A DNA stretch of 64,000 nucleotides, from positions 1,302,001-1,366,000 of the forward strand of contig NZ_CP054257.1 in assembly GCF_017893945.1 (NCBI RefSeq), written 5' to 3'. The notes under the pieces are model-generated. The model made no database searches. It was not told the DNA's origin and was given only the letters and a program-made list of their open reading frames with translations. Of this stretch, positions 9,563 to 18,759 are shown piece by piece (the first letter of the stretch is position 1; the number at the start of each line of letters is the position of its first letter). This stretch comes from Treponema parvum (GTDB taxonomy: Bacteria; Spirochaetota; Spirochaetia; Treponematales; Treponemataceae). The position numbers and the translations under genes are program-made.

Positions 9563-9644
9563 ATTTTCTCCAATTTTCGGTTGTTTAATTTTTCATAAAT
9601 TAATTTTTAGGCTTGCTTTTAATATTATAATGAGTTCTCCAATA

Positions 9645-11390
9645 CTATTTTTTTAGATTTACAACAAAGTGATTATCTTTTCCATATAAATCGTGATAAT
9701 AAGATTCTTTTAATAAGGGGAGTTTTTCTTTTGAATTTTCCTGCTCCGAAACTAAATTGAATTTATATAGATATTTATCATTCCAAGATGAATTTGGCGA
9801 AGGTTGATTTTCTAAAAGCAGATTTATTATTGGGTATTGCTTTACGGCGACGTCTAATGCTTGGCAGTAATCTGTAGATTTTCCTTTGAACGATATGTAA
9901 ACATCGCCTTCCTTTATATATTCATTCATATCGTTGATGATAAGCTGAAACCTAAAGTCAGAATACTCTTTTTGATGCGAAAGACAATTTCCATAAGCAT
10001 ATAAAAAGGTTATGCAACCGTATATTACAAAATGAGTTGGAATTGAAAATATATATTTATTCTTTACTGAAAGATTTGAACAGAGTATGTCTTCCACACA
10101 AAAATATAAAATTAAGGCGATAAACATGTTAAAACCCATAAAAACTCTCGGGGCGAGCAAAGTTTTTTTTAATATCATATATGGGCCAAGCGAAAGTATA
10201 AATGCAGTTGCAATAAACACAATGGAAACCGCTACAAAAATAAATTTATTTATTTTTGAGTTTTTTATTGAAAATACATAGTAGATTATTGCAGAACAAA
10301 TTATAAATACCTTTAACCAAATACCGCCCACATTATTTGTAACTAGCAAAACATAATTTTTAATATTTTGGGGAATCACCTGTATTGAAATCGAAGTTGA
10401 AAAATAATTTTCTTCTGTCGCGGGTACAAAATATTTTGGATCAGAAGAACAATCGAATAGCAATTTATAGATTAGAAGAGCAATCGTAAACGAAATTACA
10501 GAACTAAGAATGAATTTTATCACTTCTTTTATGTTTTCATTTTTCTTTATTTTGTTCAAACTTATAAAGATTACAAGCATTATATAAACAGATGTTGCCG
10601 CTTGATAGCTCATGCATGAAAGCACTAAAAATACAATTGATAAATATATGAATGAGATTTTATCATCTTTAAATAAAAATGGTATTAAGGTAAAAAATAC
10701 TGCAAGAGTCATGTATATGTTATCAAATCTGTAAGAAAAACATTGTGAAAAAAAAGGTGATATAAAAAGGAATGTCAGTGGAAATGATTTTGCAATTTTT
10801 ATCTTATTATCTAAGATTAAGATTAAAATCATCAATGAAAAACTCATTATGAGTATTGAAAAGAATTGAGTTAGGGGTGCTACATCTACCAAAGGAAAAG
10901 ATGTGTGAATAAAAACTGAAAAAAACTGGGACACATATCTGCCAAAGGAAATCCATGAGGTTTTGTCGTCACCAATCAGCCTTGCTTTGTCGTCTGCATA
11001 ATAAAAGTCAGCATCTATAATTTTATAATAAGCGATAAAAAAGAAAACTGTAAAAAAAAGAATAAAGGCGATAAGATCTGATTTTTTTAACTTTGAAAAA
11101 ATGTTGAAAAATATTTGCTTTATTTTTTCTGCAGTTTTAAGACCTAAGGTAAAAAAGTTATTAAAAATAAAAATTGCACAGGAAAAAACAGGTATGTGCA
11201 ATATACCTTTTAAAATTCTTGACCATTTTTGGGGGTCTCGTAAATTTCTGCCAATAACCTTATCCATCGACTCTATTATAAGACTGCTTGTATAATTAAA
11301 GGATAAGGCAGCAAAAAATAGGAGAGTTATTACAGATAAAATAAATAGTACGATATTATTTTTTTTTATTTGAATAATGTTATCAGTCAC
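9645..11390 (-). CDS. GtrII-like integral membrane glycosyltransferase (copy 1)
   Basis: This 581-residue multi-pass protein is a diverged paralogue of the next gene. The shared signature is a loop with ADDKARLIGDDKTSWISFG, RYVSQFFSVFIHTS and LVDVAPLTQF, followed by membrane segments and a soluble C-terminal tail ending in KDNHFVVNL. Family knowledge points to transfer of a polyprenyl-phosphate-linked sugar to O-antigen or capsule in the periplasm. The start is GTG at 11390, preceded by AGGA about 9 bases upstream, and it lies 3 bases after the ChbG gene. The nucleotide content is very AT-rich with many A and T runs. Confidence 0.8.
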   Translation of the reverse strand: MTDNIIQIKKNNIVLFILSVITLLFFAALSFNYTSSLIIESMDKVIGRNLRDPQKWSRILKGILHIPVFSCAIFIFNNFFTLGLKTAEKIKQIFFNIFSKLKKSDLIAFILFFTVFFFIAYYKIIDADFYYADDKARLIGDDKTSWISFGRYVSQFFSVFIHTSFPLVDVAPLTQFFSILIMSFSLMILILILDNKIKIAKSFPLTFLFISPFFSQCFSYRFDNIYMTLAVFFTLIPFLFKDDKISFIYLSIVFLVLSCMSYQAATSVYIMLVIFISLNKIKKNENIKEVIKFILSSVISFTIALLIYKLLFDCSSDPKYFVPATEENYFSTSISIQVIPQNIKNYVLLVTNNVGGIWLKVFIICSAIIYYVFSIKNSKINKFIFVAVSIVFIATAFILSLGPYMILKKTLLAPRVFMGFNMFIALILYFCVEDILCSNLSVKNKYIFSIPTHFVIYGCITFLYAYGNCLSHQKEYSDFRFQLIINDMNEYIKEGDVYISFKGKSTDYCQALDVAVKQYPIINLLLENQPSPNSSWNDKYLYKFNLVSEQENSKEKLPLLKESYYHDLYGKDNHFVVNLKK

Positions 11391-11393
11391 AAA

Positions 11394-12290
11394 TCAATTC
11401 CTTTTCATATTTTTACACATGGAATATTCAATATTTCGGTTTTTTGACAGATGAAATTCTACAAAACCTTCTTTTGTAAATTCTTGTGTGAGTTCTTCTT
11501 TTAGCATTGTGCCAGGATGAAATAAAAGTTCAAATTGGCGATTGTGTTTTTTTGCTTCGCCATTAAAAATTGGAAGTGCGTTTTCAATTCTTTCGTCCAT
11601 TTTGCCGCTATAATAAACTCCACAAAGATAACTGTCCGGAAGATTATTTTTTTTTAGTATCTTAGAAAACCTTTTTGAGTAGTGGTTTAAAATCAAACAC
11701 TTTAGAATATTGCTAAAATTTGTTTTTTCTGATTTTGATTTTTTATAGAAATTTATCGGGTCGTTTGTATTTCTTATATATTCTATTTTGTAATTTTTAT
11801 CTTTTAGCGCGTCAAAAATCGCTTGTCTGAAAAGTGGTATCATGTGTGGATGTTGATGGCTATCTATTCTTAAACAATCAATATGAAAAACTTCCGCTTC
11901 TATGCATTTTTCTATTTGTGCAGATATTTCTCGTGCAAGTTGTTCTTTTATCTTTTTTCTTTTGAATAGGTTGTAGTTCCATATCAAAAGTTTCCCCCAG
12001 CTAACGCAGAAAAAACCTTTTTCATCAACCAAATCTCGAATCAGGTCGCAATCGGATACAGGTTTTCCTTCCATAAAATTTAAGTGAACAGAAATCTTTA
12101 TTTTTTTAGGAAAATGTTTTTTTGCTTCGTTTAACTTTAAGACACTGCTTTCAAAAACTTGTAGGTTTGGAATAATACTTATGCTGTCGAGTTTTCCTTC
12201 CTTGCAAAGATTTATGATGTCATCGTCGGAATTCTGTGATAAAGCATAATCGTCTGCATGAAAATCTATAAGACTATTCAATTTTTTCAC
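11394..12290 (-). CDS. ChbG/YdjC-family carbohydrate deacetylase
   Basis: This protein of about 298 residues contains LIDFHADDYALSQ near the N-terminus and HIDCLRIDSHQHPHMIPLF in the middle. These give the Asp-Asp and His-x3-His metal-binding pattern of ChbG/HpnK enzymes, which remove an N- or O-acetyl group from a sugar or oligosaccharide. Late in the protein ELLFHPGTM fits the family's C-terminal histidine. It overlaps the upstream glycosyltransferase gene by 17 bases. The start is uncertain: GTG at 12290 has no ribosome site, whereas TTG at 12281 has AGGTG six bases upstream. In this locus it probably edits a lipid-linked sugar or the glycan; the substrate is not known. Confidence 0.85.
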   Translation of the reverse strand: MKKLNSLIDFHADDYALSQNSDDDIINLCKEGKLDSISIIPNLQVFESSVLKLNEAKKHFPKKIKISVHLNFMEGKPVSDCDLIRDLVDEKGFFCVSWGKLLIWNYNLFKRKKIKEQLAREISAQIEKCIEAEVFHIDCLRIDSHQHPHMIPLFRQAIFDALKDKNYKIEYIRNTNDPINFYKKSKSEKTNFSNILKCLILNHYSKRFSKILKKNNLPDSYLCGVYYSGKMDERIENALPIFNGEAKKHNRQFELLFHPGTMLKEELTQEFTKEGFVEFHLSKNRNIEYSMCKNMKRN

Positions 12291-13191
12291 CTATTACATA
12301 TTGAGGACGCATTTTTACTTCATCATAAATTTGGGCAATGTAAACTCCAATTATTCCCAGCGAAATAAGAATTGCACCAAATCCTAAAAGCAAGACAAGG
12401 ATAATCGTAGGGAATCCTTGTGCAGCATTGCCTCTTATAAAACTTATTAACGCATCTATGCTTACGCCAATTGCAATAAAAATAAATATAAAACCAACAA
12501 CTGCAATTATGTGTAAAGGTGCATAACTAAAGCATATAACATTGTTTATTGCATAGCGAGTTAGGGCTTTTGTAGACCATTTTGAAACTCCAGACATGCG
12601 TTCTTGAACTTCATAATAAACTGTGGTCTTTTTAAAACCAACCCAAAACGAAAGCGCTCTAAAAAAAGTATTGCGCTCTTTTAATGCTGCAAGTTGAGCG
12701 ATGACTTTTTTGTCGAGAAGTTTGTAGTCGCTGGAGTTTTTCATGTCCATCTTTACTGCTTTGCTCATAAGTCCGTAAAAAATTTGACTAAAGGCTTTGT
12801 GCAAAATGCTTTCTTTACCTCTGGAAGTTTTTATTCCTTCAACAACTTCAAAACCTTCTTTCCACTTTTGAAACATTTCTTTGATGACGCAAGGAGGATG
12901 TTGCAAATCCGCATCCAAAATAACAGCACAATCACCTGTAACATTTCTAATGCCGGCAAAAAGAGCAGCTTCTTTGCCAAAATTTCTAGCAAATGAAACG
13001 CATTTTACTCGCTTATCATCGTTATGCAAATTTTTAATCTTTTCTAAAGTTTTATCTTTAGAGCCATCATCGATAAAAAGTAATTCAAAGTCAGCGTCTA
13101 TATCTTTAAAAGTTTTCAATATTTCTTCATAAAAAGGTATGATATTCGATTCTTCATTATAACAAGGAACTATAAGAGATACTTTAGACAT
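12274..13191 (-). CDS. GtrB-like polyprenyl-phosphate GT2 glycosyltransferase
   Basis: This 305-residue protein has a GT-A domain (VSLIVPCYNEESNI, ELLFIDDGSKDKT, VILDADLQHPP) followed by two C-terminal membrane helices (about residues 230-255 and 265-290). The layout matches GtrB/YfdH/DPM1-type enzymes, which load one sugar from a UDP donor onto undecaprenyl phosphate. The DADLQHPP motif supplies the metal-binding Asp residues. AAGGA lies 7 bases before the ATG. With the GtrA-like gene immediately upstream and two GtrII-like genes downstream it forms a complete carrier-linked sugar-decoration set. Confidence 0.92.
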   Translation of the reverse strand: MSKVSLIVPCYNEESNIIPFYEEILKTFKDIDADFELLFIDDGSKDKTLEKIKNLHNDDKRVKCVSFARNFGKEAALFAGIRNVTGDCAVILDADLQHPPCVIKEMFQKWKEGFEVVEGIKTSRGKESILHKAFSQIFYGLMSKAVKMDMKNSSDYKLLDKKVIAQLAALKERNTFFRALSFWVGFKKTTVYYEVQERMSGVSKWSTKALTRYAINNVICFSYAPLHIIAVVGFIFIFIAIGVSIDALISFIRGNAAQGFPTIILVLLLGFGAILISLGIIGVYIAQIYDEVKMRPQYVIGEKIE

Positions 13192-13224
13192 ACAAAATCC
13201 TTATATAAAAATTATTTTTGTATT

Positions 13225-13638
13225 TTACTCCTTATTTTTAAACACAACAAGCCTTTGACCAAGGTAATTCATTGCTAGGTATAAAAATTCTCCTGTGAGC
13301 ATTGCAATATTATCTTTGATTTTTACGCTTTGTGATGAAAAAATACGATAGATGAAATATTTTGCAAGAACGTATGCGATTAAATAGCAGATAACAAGCA
13401 ATACAACAAACTTAATAATTTGACCAAAGCTTTTTTTGTGATTTTTGAATGTAAAATATTTGTTTAAAAAGTAACTGCAAATTCCGCCTACTATATAATT
13501 GCACGATGAAGAAAGCCAATAATTACAATGAGCAAGATTGTAAAGCAAAAACATTGTGCCAGCTCCCACTATAGTATTTATTACGCCTACGATTAAAAAT
13601 TTGAGCAATTTTACATCTATTAGTTCTTTAATTTTCAT
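13225..13638 (-). CDS. GtrA-family membrane protein (putative polyprenyl-phosphate-sugar flippase)
   Basis: This 137-residue, four-helix protein contains LLKFLIVGVINTIVGAGTMF and NYIVGGICSYFLNKYFTFKN, the signature of the GtrA family. Members are thought to flip undecaprenyl-phosphate-sugar across the inner membrane. The gene overlaps the 3' end of the upstream glycosyltransferase by 11 bases and is 33 bases from the GtrB-like gene, so co-translation with both is likely. Confidence 0.92.
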   Translation of the reverse strand: MKIKELIDVKLLKFLIVGVINTIVGAGTMFLLYNLAHCNYWLSSSCNYIVGGICSYFLNKYFTFKNHKKSFGQIIKFVVLLVICYLIAYVLAKYFIYRIFSSQSVKIKDNIAMLTGEFLYLAMNYLGQRLVVFKNKE

Positions 13639-14884
13639 GATTTTTCTCGCATGCTTTTATGAATCGCTTGCAGATTTCATTCCAATTGCGCCCTTGCAAA
13701 TCAAATTTATAAGTGCAAGAACCTTTTGTCATAGCAGATTGAATTTCACTTATAAAATCTTCATAAGAATAATTTACGCTTATGCCTGCATCCTTCAGTT
13801 TTGGTGTATCGCAATAGGCAACAATCGGTTTTTGGGCTGCCATCGCTTGATAGTATTTTGCGGTAATGCCCAAAGGTCTGTCTTTATAAAAATCCGTTTG
13901 GTAAGGAACCATTACCACATTACAGTTTGTAATCCATGCAGGAACTTCTTGAGGTTTTATTCCTGGAACATAAAAAAGATTTTTGAATTGGCAAACTTTT
14001 TTTTGAATTGCAGACGAAGGATAATTTGGACAGACGACAATGTAATTGAAATCGGGATTTGTTTCGGCTGCTAAAAAAAGCAGCTTCCATTCAACTTCCC
14101 AAGCACCAACGTATAAAACAGTATTTGGTTTTTGAAGAATTTGAGGTACAGGATATTTTTTCGTATATGATGCAATATCTATTCCGTTTGATAAAATTTC
14201 GTAGTGAACCTTGTTTTCAAAATCTGTAATAGTTTTTTTGTAACAATTTACACCTTCTTCGTTGACGATTAAGCTTAAATCCGCTTTGTATAAGATGTTT
14301 TTTTCCAATTTTTTTACACGCTGCGGAACTGTTGCATAGACCATAGGATCGCTTGGACGGTATATCATTTTTGCGTCTGGAAAATACTTTTTCAATTTGT
14401 CGATGAATGCAATTCCTTCGCAGGATTCAAAAACGAAACAGTCTGTGCCTGAAAAATATTTTTTACAAAATTTCTTAAAACTTTTAAAAGAATGTATCAA
14501 AAGCCAGTTCATAAGTTTGTCGTTTAAAAATCGTCCTGCACTGTCTGGAAACCTAAAAGTAGGGTATGTGATGTTTAGCAATTTTTTACTTTTTTCTTTG
14601 CCACCTTGAACATAAAAATCGCTTGCTTTTTCGTCAAAAATATCAGTTTGTTCTTCATTTGTTTTTGGAAGTTGAACATCGTAGTATTTACCCTTAGAGA
14701 GAGTTTTAATAACATCCTTATTTAACTGTTCCCTGTTCATAAAAAGACCATAATAAGGACGAGGAAAACTAAAAAAAACGCTCTCTATGCCAGAAAGGCA
14801 GGCTGCTTCTGCAAATTTATGAAAGCCTCCCTGTCGTTTTGAGTCCCAATTGTGTGTCGTTATAAAAACAATCTTTTTAATCAT
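13628..14884 (-). CDS. GT-B fold glycosyltransferase (possibly GumK-like glucuronosyltransferase)
   Basis: This 418-residue soluble protein begins with IVFITTHNWDSKRQGGFHKF. Its donor half contains TVLYVGAWEVEWKLL, YIVVCPNYPSS, VPGIKPQEVPAWI and PLGITAKYYQAMAAQKPIVAYC, a GT-B donor site. The overall pattern recalls GumK-like (GT70) enzymes that transfer glucuronic acid. That assignment is an inference, helped by the UDP-glucose 6-dehydrogenase gene directly upstream, which would make the UDP-glucuronate donor. No clear ribosome site is seen before the ATG. It could equally be another GT4-like enzyme. Confidence 0.78.
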   Translation of the reverse strand: MIKKIVFITTHNWDSKRQGGFHKFAEAACLSGIESVFFSFPRPYYGLFMNREQLNKDVIKTLSKGKYYDVQLPKTNEEQTDIFDEKASDFYVQGGKEKSKKLLNITYPTFRFPDSAGRFLNDKLMNWLLIHSFKSFKKFCKKYFSGTDCFVFESCEGIAFIDKLKKYFPDAKMIYRPSDPMVYATVPQRVKKLEKNILYKADLSLIVNEEGVNCYKKTITDFENKVHYEILSNGIDIASYTKKYPVPQILQKPNTVLYVGAWEVEWKLLFLAAETNPDFNYIVVCPNYPSSAIQKKVCQFKNLFYVPGIKPQEVPAWITNCNVVMVPYQTDFYKDRPLGITAKYYQAMAAQKPIVAYCDTPKLKDAGISVNYSYEDFISEIQSAMTKGSCTYKFDLQGRNWNEICKRFIKACEKNHEN

Positions 14885-14906
14885 AAAGCAAAATCAATTT
14901 ATAAAA

Positions 14907-16091
14907 TCAATCTCGTGAATAAAGGTCGCGAGTATAAACTTTTTCTGGCACCTTAGACAGTTCTTCTGACATACGGTTTGCAAGAATTACATCGCAATTT
15001 TTTGCAAATTCGTCGAAGTTATGAATCACACGGAATTTTTCAAATTTATCACAGGTAAGAGTTGGCTCATAGATTAAAACTTCAACACCTTCGCCTCTAA
15101 GGATTTTCATTATATCTTGAATGGAACTTTGTCGGAAATTGTCGCTATTTGCTTTCATAGTTAAGCGATAAATTCCAACAGCTTTCGGATTTTTCGATAA
15201 AATTTGCGAAGCGATAAACTCTTTTCTCGTTTTGTTAGATTGTACAATCGCTTGGATGAGATTTTGTGGAACAGAATTGAAATTTGCAAGCAATTGTTTT
15301 GTGTCCTTTGGGAGACAGTAGCCGCCATAGCCGAACGAAGGATTGTTATAAAAATCTCCAATGCGAGGATCTAAACTTATTCCTTCGATAATTTGTCGAG
15401 TGTTTAATCCACGCACTTCTGAATACGTGTCCAATTCATTAAAGTAAGCAACGCGAAGCGCAAGATAAGTGTTTGCAAAAAGCTTAATCGCCTCCGCTTC
15501 TGTGCAATTTGGAGTTAGCACCGCGATGTCTTTTTTTATAGCACCTTGTTTTAAAAGTTCAGCAAATTGCAAAGCCTTTGCCTTTAGTTCTGGCTGTTCA
15601 AGGGGATAACTTACAACAATACGGCTAGGGTAGAGGTTATCGTAAAGAGCATGACCTTCGCGCAAAAACTCTGGGCTAAAAAGAAGATTTTTTATATTAA
15701 AACGAGAATAGATTTTTTCTGTGTAACCAACAGGAACTGTGGATTTTATTACAACGGTGGTATTAGGACATCGTCTTTCGATAATTTTTAACACAGACTC
15801 GATAGAAGAAGTGTCAAAAAAGTTTTTTTCAGTATCATAATTTGTAGGAGTTGCAATGACGACGAAGTCTGGGGAGTCGTATGCGTTTTTTTCATCAGTA
15901 GTTGCAACTAAATCAAGTTTTTTCTGTGAAAGATATTCTTCGATTTCTTTATCGACGATAGGAGATTTTTTGTTATTTATTAAATCAACCTTAGATTTTA
16001 CAAGGTCAACAGCCGTAACCGTGCTATTTTGCGCCAAAAGAATTGCGTTTGAAAGGCCAACATAGCCAGTTCCTGCGATTGTTATATTCAT
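14907..16091 (-). CDS. ugd: UDP-glucose 6-dehydrogenase
   Basis: This 394-residue enzyme oxidises UDP-glucose to UDP-glucuronate with two NAD+. It begins with the Rossmann motif IAGTGYVGLSNAILLAQ, and continues with VVIATPTNYD, STVPVGYTEK and FSPEFLREG. The active-site cysteine lies in SFGYGGYCLPKDTKQL and the C-terminal UDP-binding part ends near YTRDLYSRD. The length agrees with short bacterial Ugd enzymes. An AGGT ribosome site precedes the ATG. It stands directly upstream of the GT-B glycosyltransferase gene, with 22 bases between. A UDP-N-acetyl-sugar dehydrogenase is less likely given the length and motif set. Confidence 0.94.
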   Translation of the reverse strand: MNITIAGTGYVGLSNAILLAQNSTVTAVDLVKSKVDLINNKKSPIVDKEIEEYLSQKKLDLVATTDEKNAYDSPDFVVIATPTNYDTEKNFFDTSSIESVLKIIERRCPNTTVVIKSTVPVGYTEKIYSRFNIKNLLFSPEFLREGHALYDNLYPSRIVVSYPLEQPELKAKALQFAELLKQGAIKKDIAVLTPNCTEAEAIKLFANTYLALRVAYFNELDTYSEVRGLNTRQIIEGISLDPRIGDFYNNPSFGYGGYCLPKDTKQLLANFNSVPQNLIQAIVQSNKTRKEFIASQILSKNPKAVGIYRLTMKANSDNFRQSSIQDIMKILRGEGVEVLIYEPTLTCDKFEKFRVIHNFDEFAKNCDVILANRMSEELSKVPEKVYTRDLYSRD

Positions 16092-16352
16092 GACCTACCT
16101 CATTTTTTTATAACGCTAGTTATAAAAGATTTTAACCTCATAACTATACAAATTATTATTGAAAAAATAAACTATTAATATATCATTCCATTTTCGGAAA
16201 TTTTGAGATTTATTATGTAATTTTAAAAAATCCGCAGGTAAACGAATACAGAATAAAATAGCTTTGAGCTTTGATCGAATAGAGTTGTCGTCTTGTTCAG
16301 ACTGCATATATTCGGTCAATCACATTTGTGTCGGCATGAACATTCGACTGGC

Positions 16353-17240
16353 TTACACGGATTTCCAGTCGTCTAAGTGGATTCCCGTAAAATTTTCCAT
16401 ATCTTTTATGTATTTATCGTTTTGATTTTTATTTACATTTTCAAGATTAAGTCCCGTGTCTCTGTGCAGCGCAATTTCAACTGGGTGAACATGTCTTGTC
16501 TTTTTCCATACGACGGGGACGGCGCTTTTAAGTTCCATGAATTTAAGCCATATGTCGTCGGCCTTGTAACAGTGCTTTTTTATCGCTTCCGTGTCAAAGG
16601 TGTCTTTCGGTAAAATATGCGGCGGATAAAGTACTCCGCCTACGCCCGTTGCACAAAGCAAAAAAGAAGGGGAGGTGATTTTTCTGTATTCTTTTTTCCA
16701 TTTTTCATAGGGTTCCGCTGCACCGTTTTTTGAATACGTTATTTTATGAACGCGCATAGCGGATATGCATTTTGGGTATTTGAAATATGAGTTAAGCAGA
16801 TGTTTTACTGTGTTTTTTCTGTAAATGACATCATCGTCAAAGGTTATAATGATTGAATCGGTATATTCATGCATTGCAAAAAAATATTTTTTATGCGAGC
16901 GAAGGTTATGAGGGATTTTTTTTATTGTAAGTCCGTTTTTACAAAGTTCTTTAATTTTACTCGGTATTTCACTGTCTAAAACAAAATCGTCAAGGTATAA
17001 GACTATTTTATCCGCCTTTACCGACTGGTTAAATATACTTTTTATACAAAGGTCAAGGGTATTGAATCTTGCCGGATAACTTGTAATGGAAATGACTATA
17101 TTTTCTCTTCGTTCGGAGGTGTTCAGACAGTTATCGTTAGGATTCATTCTTTTATAATAAGCTTCATAAAACGGAGAAATTATATGATTATATTTTGTTT
17201 TAATATAATTTTTTACTTTAAAAAAAAATGGAATAAACAT
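16353..17240 (-). CDS. GT2-like glycosyltransferase with a DDD motif
   Basis: This 295-residue protein has a single GT-A-like domain. VISITSYPARFNTLDLCIKS starts it, DKIVLYLDDF follows, and IIITFDDDVIYRKNT carries the metal-binding aspartates. WKKTRHVHPVEIALHRDTG lies near the end. It resembles glycosyltransferases found at the edges of capsule and O-antigen loci. No membrane segment is convincing. The ATG is preceded by AAGGAG at 9 bases. A 261-base gap without a convincing gene separates it from ugd, and base composition shifts towards higher GC here. Confidence 0.78.
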   Translation of the reverse strand: MFIPFFFKVKNYIKTKYNHIISPFYEAYYKRMNPNDNCLNTSERRENIVISITSYPARFNTLDLCIKSIFNQSVKADKIVLYLDDFVLDSEIPSKIKELCKNGLTIKKIPHNLRSHKKYFFAMHEYTDSIIITFDDDVIYRKNTVKHLLNSYFKYPKCISAMRVHKITYSKNGAAEPYEKWKKEYRKITSPSFLLCATGVGGVLYPPHILPKDTFDTEAIKKHCYKADDIWLKFMELKSAVPVVWKKTRHVHPVEIALHRDTGLNLENVNKNQNDKYIKDMENFTGIHLDDWKSV

Positions 17241-17295
17241 TCGCCATACTCCTTTTACATTATTTTAAATTTTAACATACGGCCAATCGTCTGCT

Positions 17296-18750
17296 TTAAG
17301 ATATAATTTTAGCGACGGAAGATTGAAAAAAGATAATAAATAGTTTCATTATGGGATTTCGTATAATGATCATAAAGGTTGTGTAAGAAAAGAAACCTAA
17401 AATGATCGCGACCGATAAATATATAAAATTATTTTGTATTTCTTTTGCAAAAAAACTTATTATTATCCCCATAAAAAAAGAACATATAAGAGGATCAAGA
17501 ATACTTCTGAGTTTAAAAGTTTTTTTGATTGTCGGAAAGCAGATATAAAGCCTTGCAACTGTTAATATATATTCGATGATCACGGTAGATAGAGCTGCCC
17601 CTAATACATTGAGTTTTTTTATTAATATGTAGTTGAGAAGAACATTCATTGCAACTCCTGAAAATTGTATGTAAAATGATTTTTTTTCCATCTTCAAAGG
17701 ATTTATGACTGCATCATTTAAAAATGAATTGAAAGCCGATGCGATTATCATAGGAGATATTATGATCATTGGAGTAACTGCCTGTAAATAATTTTCTCCG
17801 CAAAACAACAATATAAAAGGTTTGCAAATACAGATAATTCCTACTGTACAGGGAAAAGAAAGAAACAAAGAAATTCCCAGTCCCTTTTGTATAAGTTCGT
17901 CGTATTTTTCGGAATTATTGTTGTTTACATAAAAAGAAGCTCTTGGGAGCAATGTTCCCGTTATTGTGGCAATAAGAGGAGTTACAAGACTTTTTATTTT
18001 TATTGCTGCCGCATAAAGACCGACTGCCGTATCGTTCATGATAAACCCGAGCATTACGGAATCTATCCCATTAAGAATTTGTTGCGAACATGAAATACCG
18101 AAAAAATAAAATACCGGTTTTATGTGTTTTTTCAATTGAAGTTTTGTTTTTATCAGTATATTTATAAATTTTCTTGAATAAAAAATATTACATATATTTG
18201 AACCGGCATTGGAAAAAATGCCTATAAAGGCATATGTTATATAATCATCGCTTTTATGTACAAATAAGAATAACGATACTAAACTTATGATTTGAAAAAT
18301 TGCAGTTCTCAGCGTAATATATGAATATTCTTCTTGCGCTATAAAAAGCCAATTTATTCCTGCAGAAACGAAAAGAATCTTAGTCGAGCACACGATCATG
18401 AGCATTCGGTATTCATGGAATTTAGGAACCGCAAATAAAGAGATTATCAGCAGTATATATGCGAATATTGTGGCAAAGAGTGTTATCAGTAGAATTTCTT
18501 TTAAAAACTTGCTTAGATTATTAAAGTCTTCTCTTAGTATTGCTGCTTCCCGTGTCGCATACTGCGCAATTCCTAAAGAAGCGATTAATACAAAGTAATC
18601 GATAACGGAATTTGCAAAATTAACTTTTCCGATACCTTCCGGCATGAGTATACGGGAAGCGTAAGGAAACGATATTATAGGAAATGCAATATTCAAAAAT
18701 GAACGTATGAAGTTAAAAAAAGCATTATTTTTTAAAGATTTTTGCGGCAT
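17296..18750 (-). CDS. Wzx-like polysaccharide flippase (MOP/MVF exporter family)
   Basis: This 484-residue protein with about 12-14 membrane helices begins NNAFFNFIRSFLNIAFPIIS and FPYASRILMPEGIGKVNFAN, the classic N-terminal signature of the polysaccharide_synt/RfbX family. It would flip undecaprenyl-diphosphate-linked repeat units across the inner membrane. Its presence, rather than an ABC transporter pair, argues for a Wzy-dependent assembly route, although no Wzy polymerase is recognised in the window. It is 9 bases downstream of the Wzi-like gene and has no evident ribosome site, which suggests translational coupling. Confidence 0.93.
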   Translation of the reverse strand: MPQKSLKNNAFFNFIRSFLNIAFPIISFPYASRILMPEGIGKVNFANSVIDYFVLIASLGIAQYATREAAILREDFNNLSKFLKEILLITLFATIFAYILLIISLFAVPKFHEYRMLMIVCSTKILFVSAGINWLFIAQEEYSYITLRTAIFQIISLVSLFLFVHKSDDYITYAFIGIFSNAGSNICNIFYSRKFINILIKTKLQLKKHIKPVFYFFGISCSQQILNGIDSVMLGFIMNDTAVGLYAAAIKIKSLVTPLIATITGTLLPRASFYVNNNNSEKYDELIQKGLGISLFLSFPCTVGIICICKPFILLFCGENYLQAVTPMIIISPMIIASAFNSFLNDAVINPLKMEKKSFYIQFSGVAMNVLLNYILIKKLNVLGAALSTVIIEYILTVARLYICFPTIKKTFKLRSILDPLICSFFMGIIISFFAKEIQNNFIYLSVAIILGFFSYTTFMIIIRNPIMKLFIIFFQSSVAKIIS

Positions 18751-18759
18751 ACGTTTTGT

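Noticed and set aside
13556..14074. 172-codon plus-strand frame
   Set aside because: It is antisense to the GtrA and GT-B genes and has no ribosome site or recognisable domain.
16116..16319. 67-codon minus-strand frame in the locus gap
   Set aside because: No ribosome site and no recognised similarity; it is kept only as a possible remnant in the findings.
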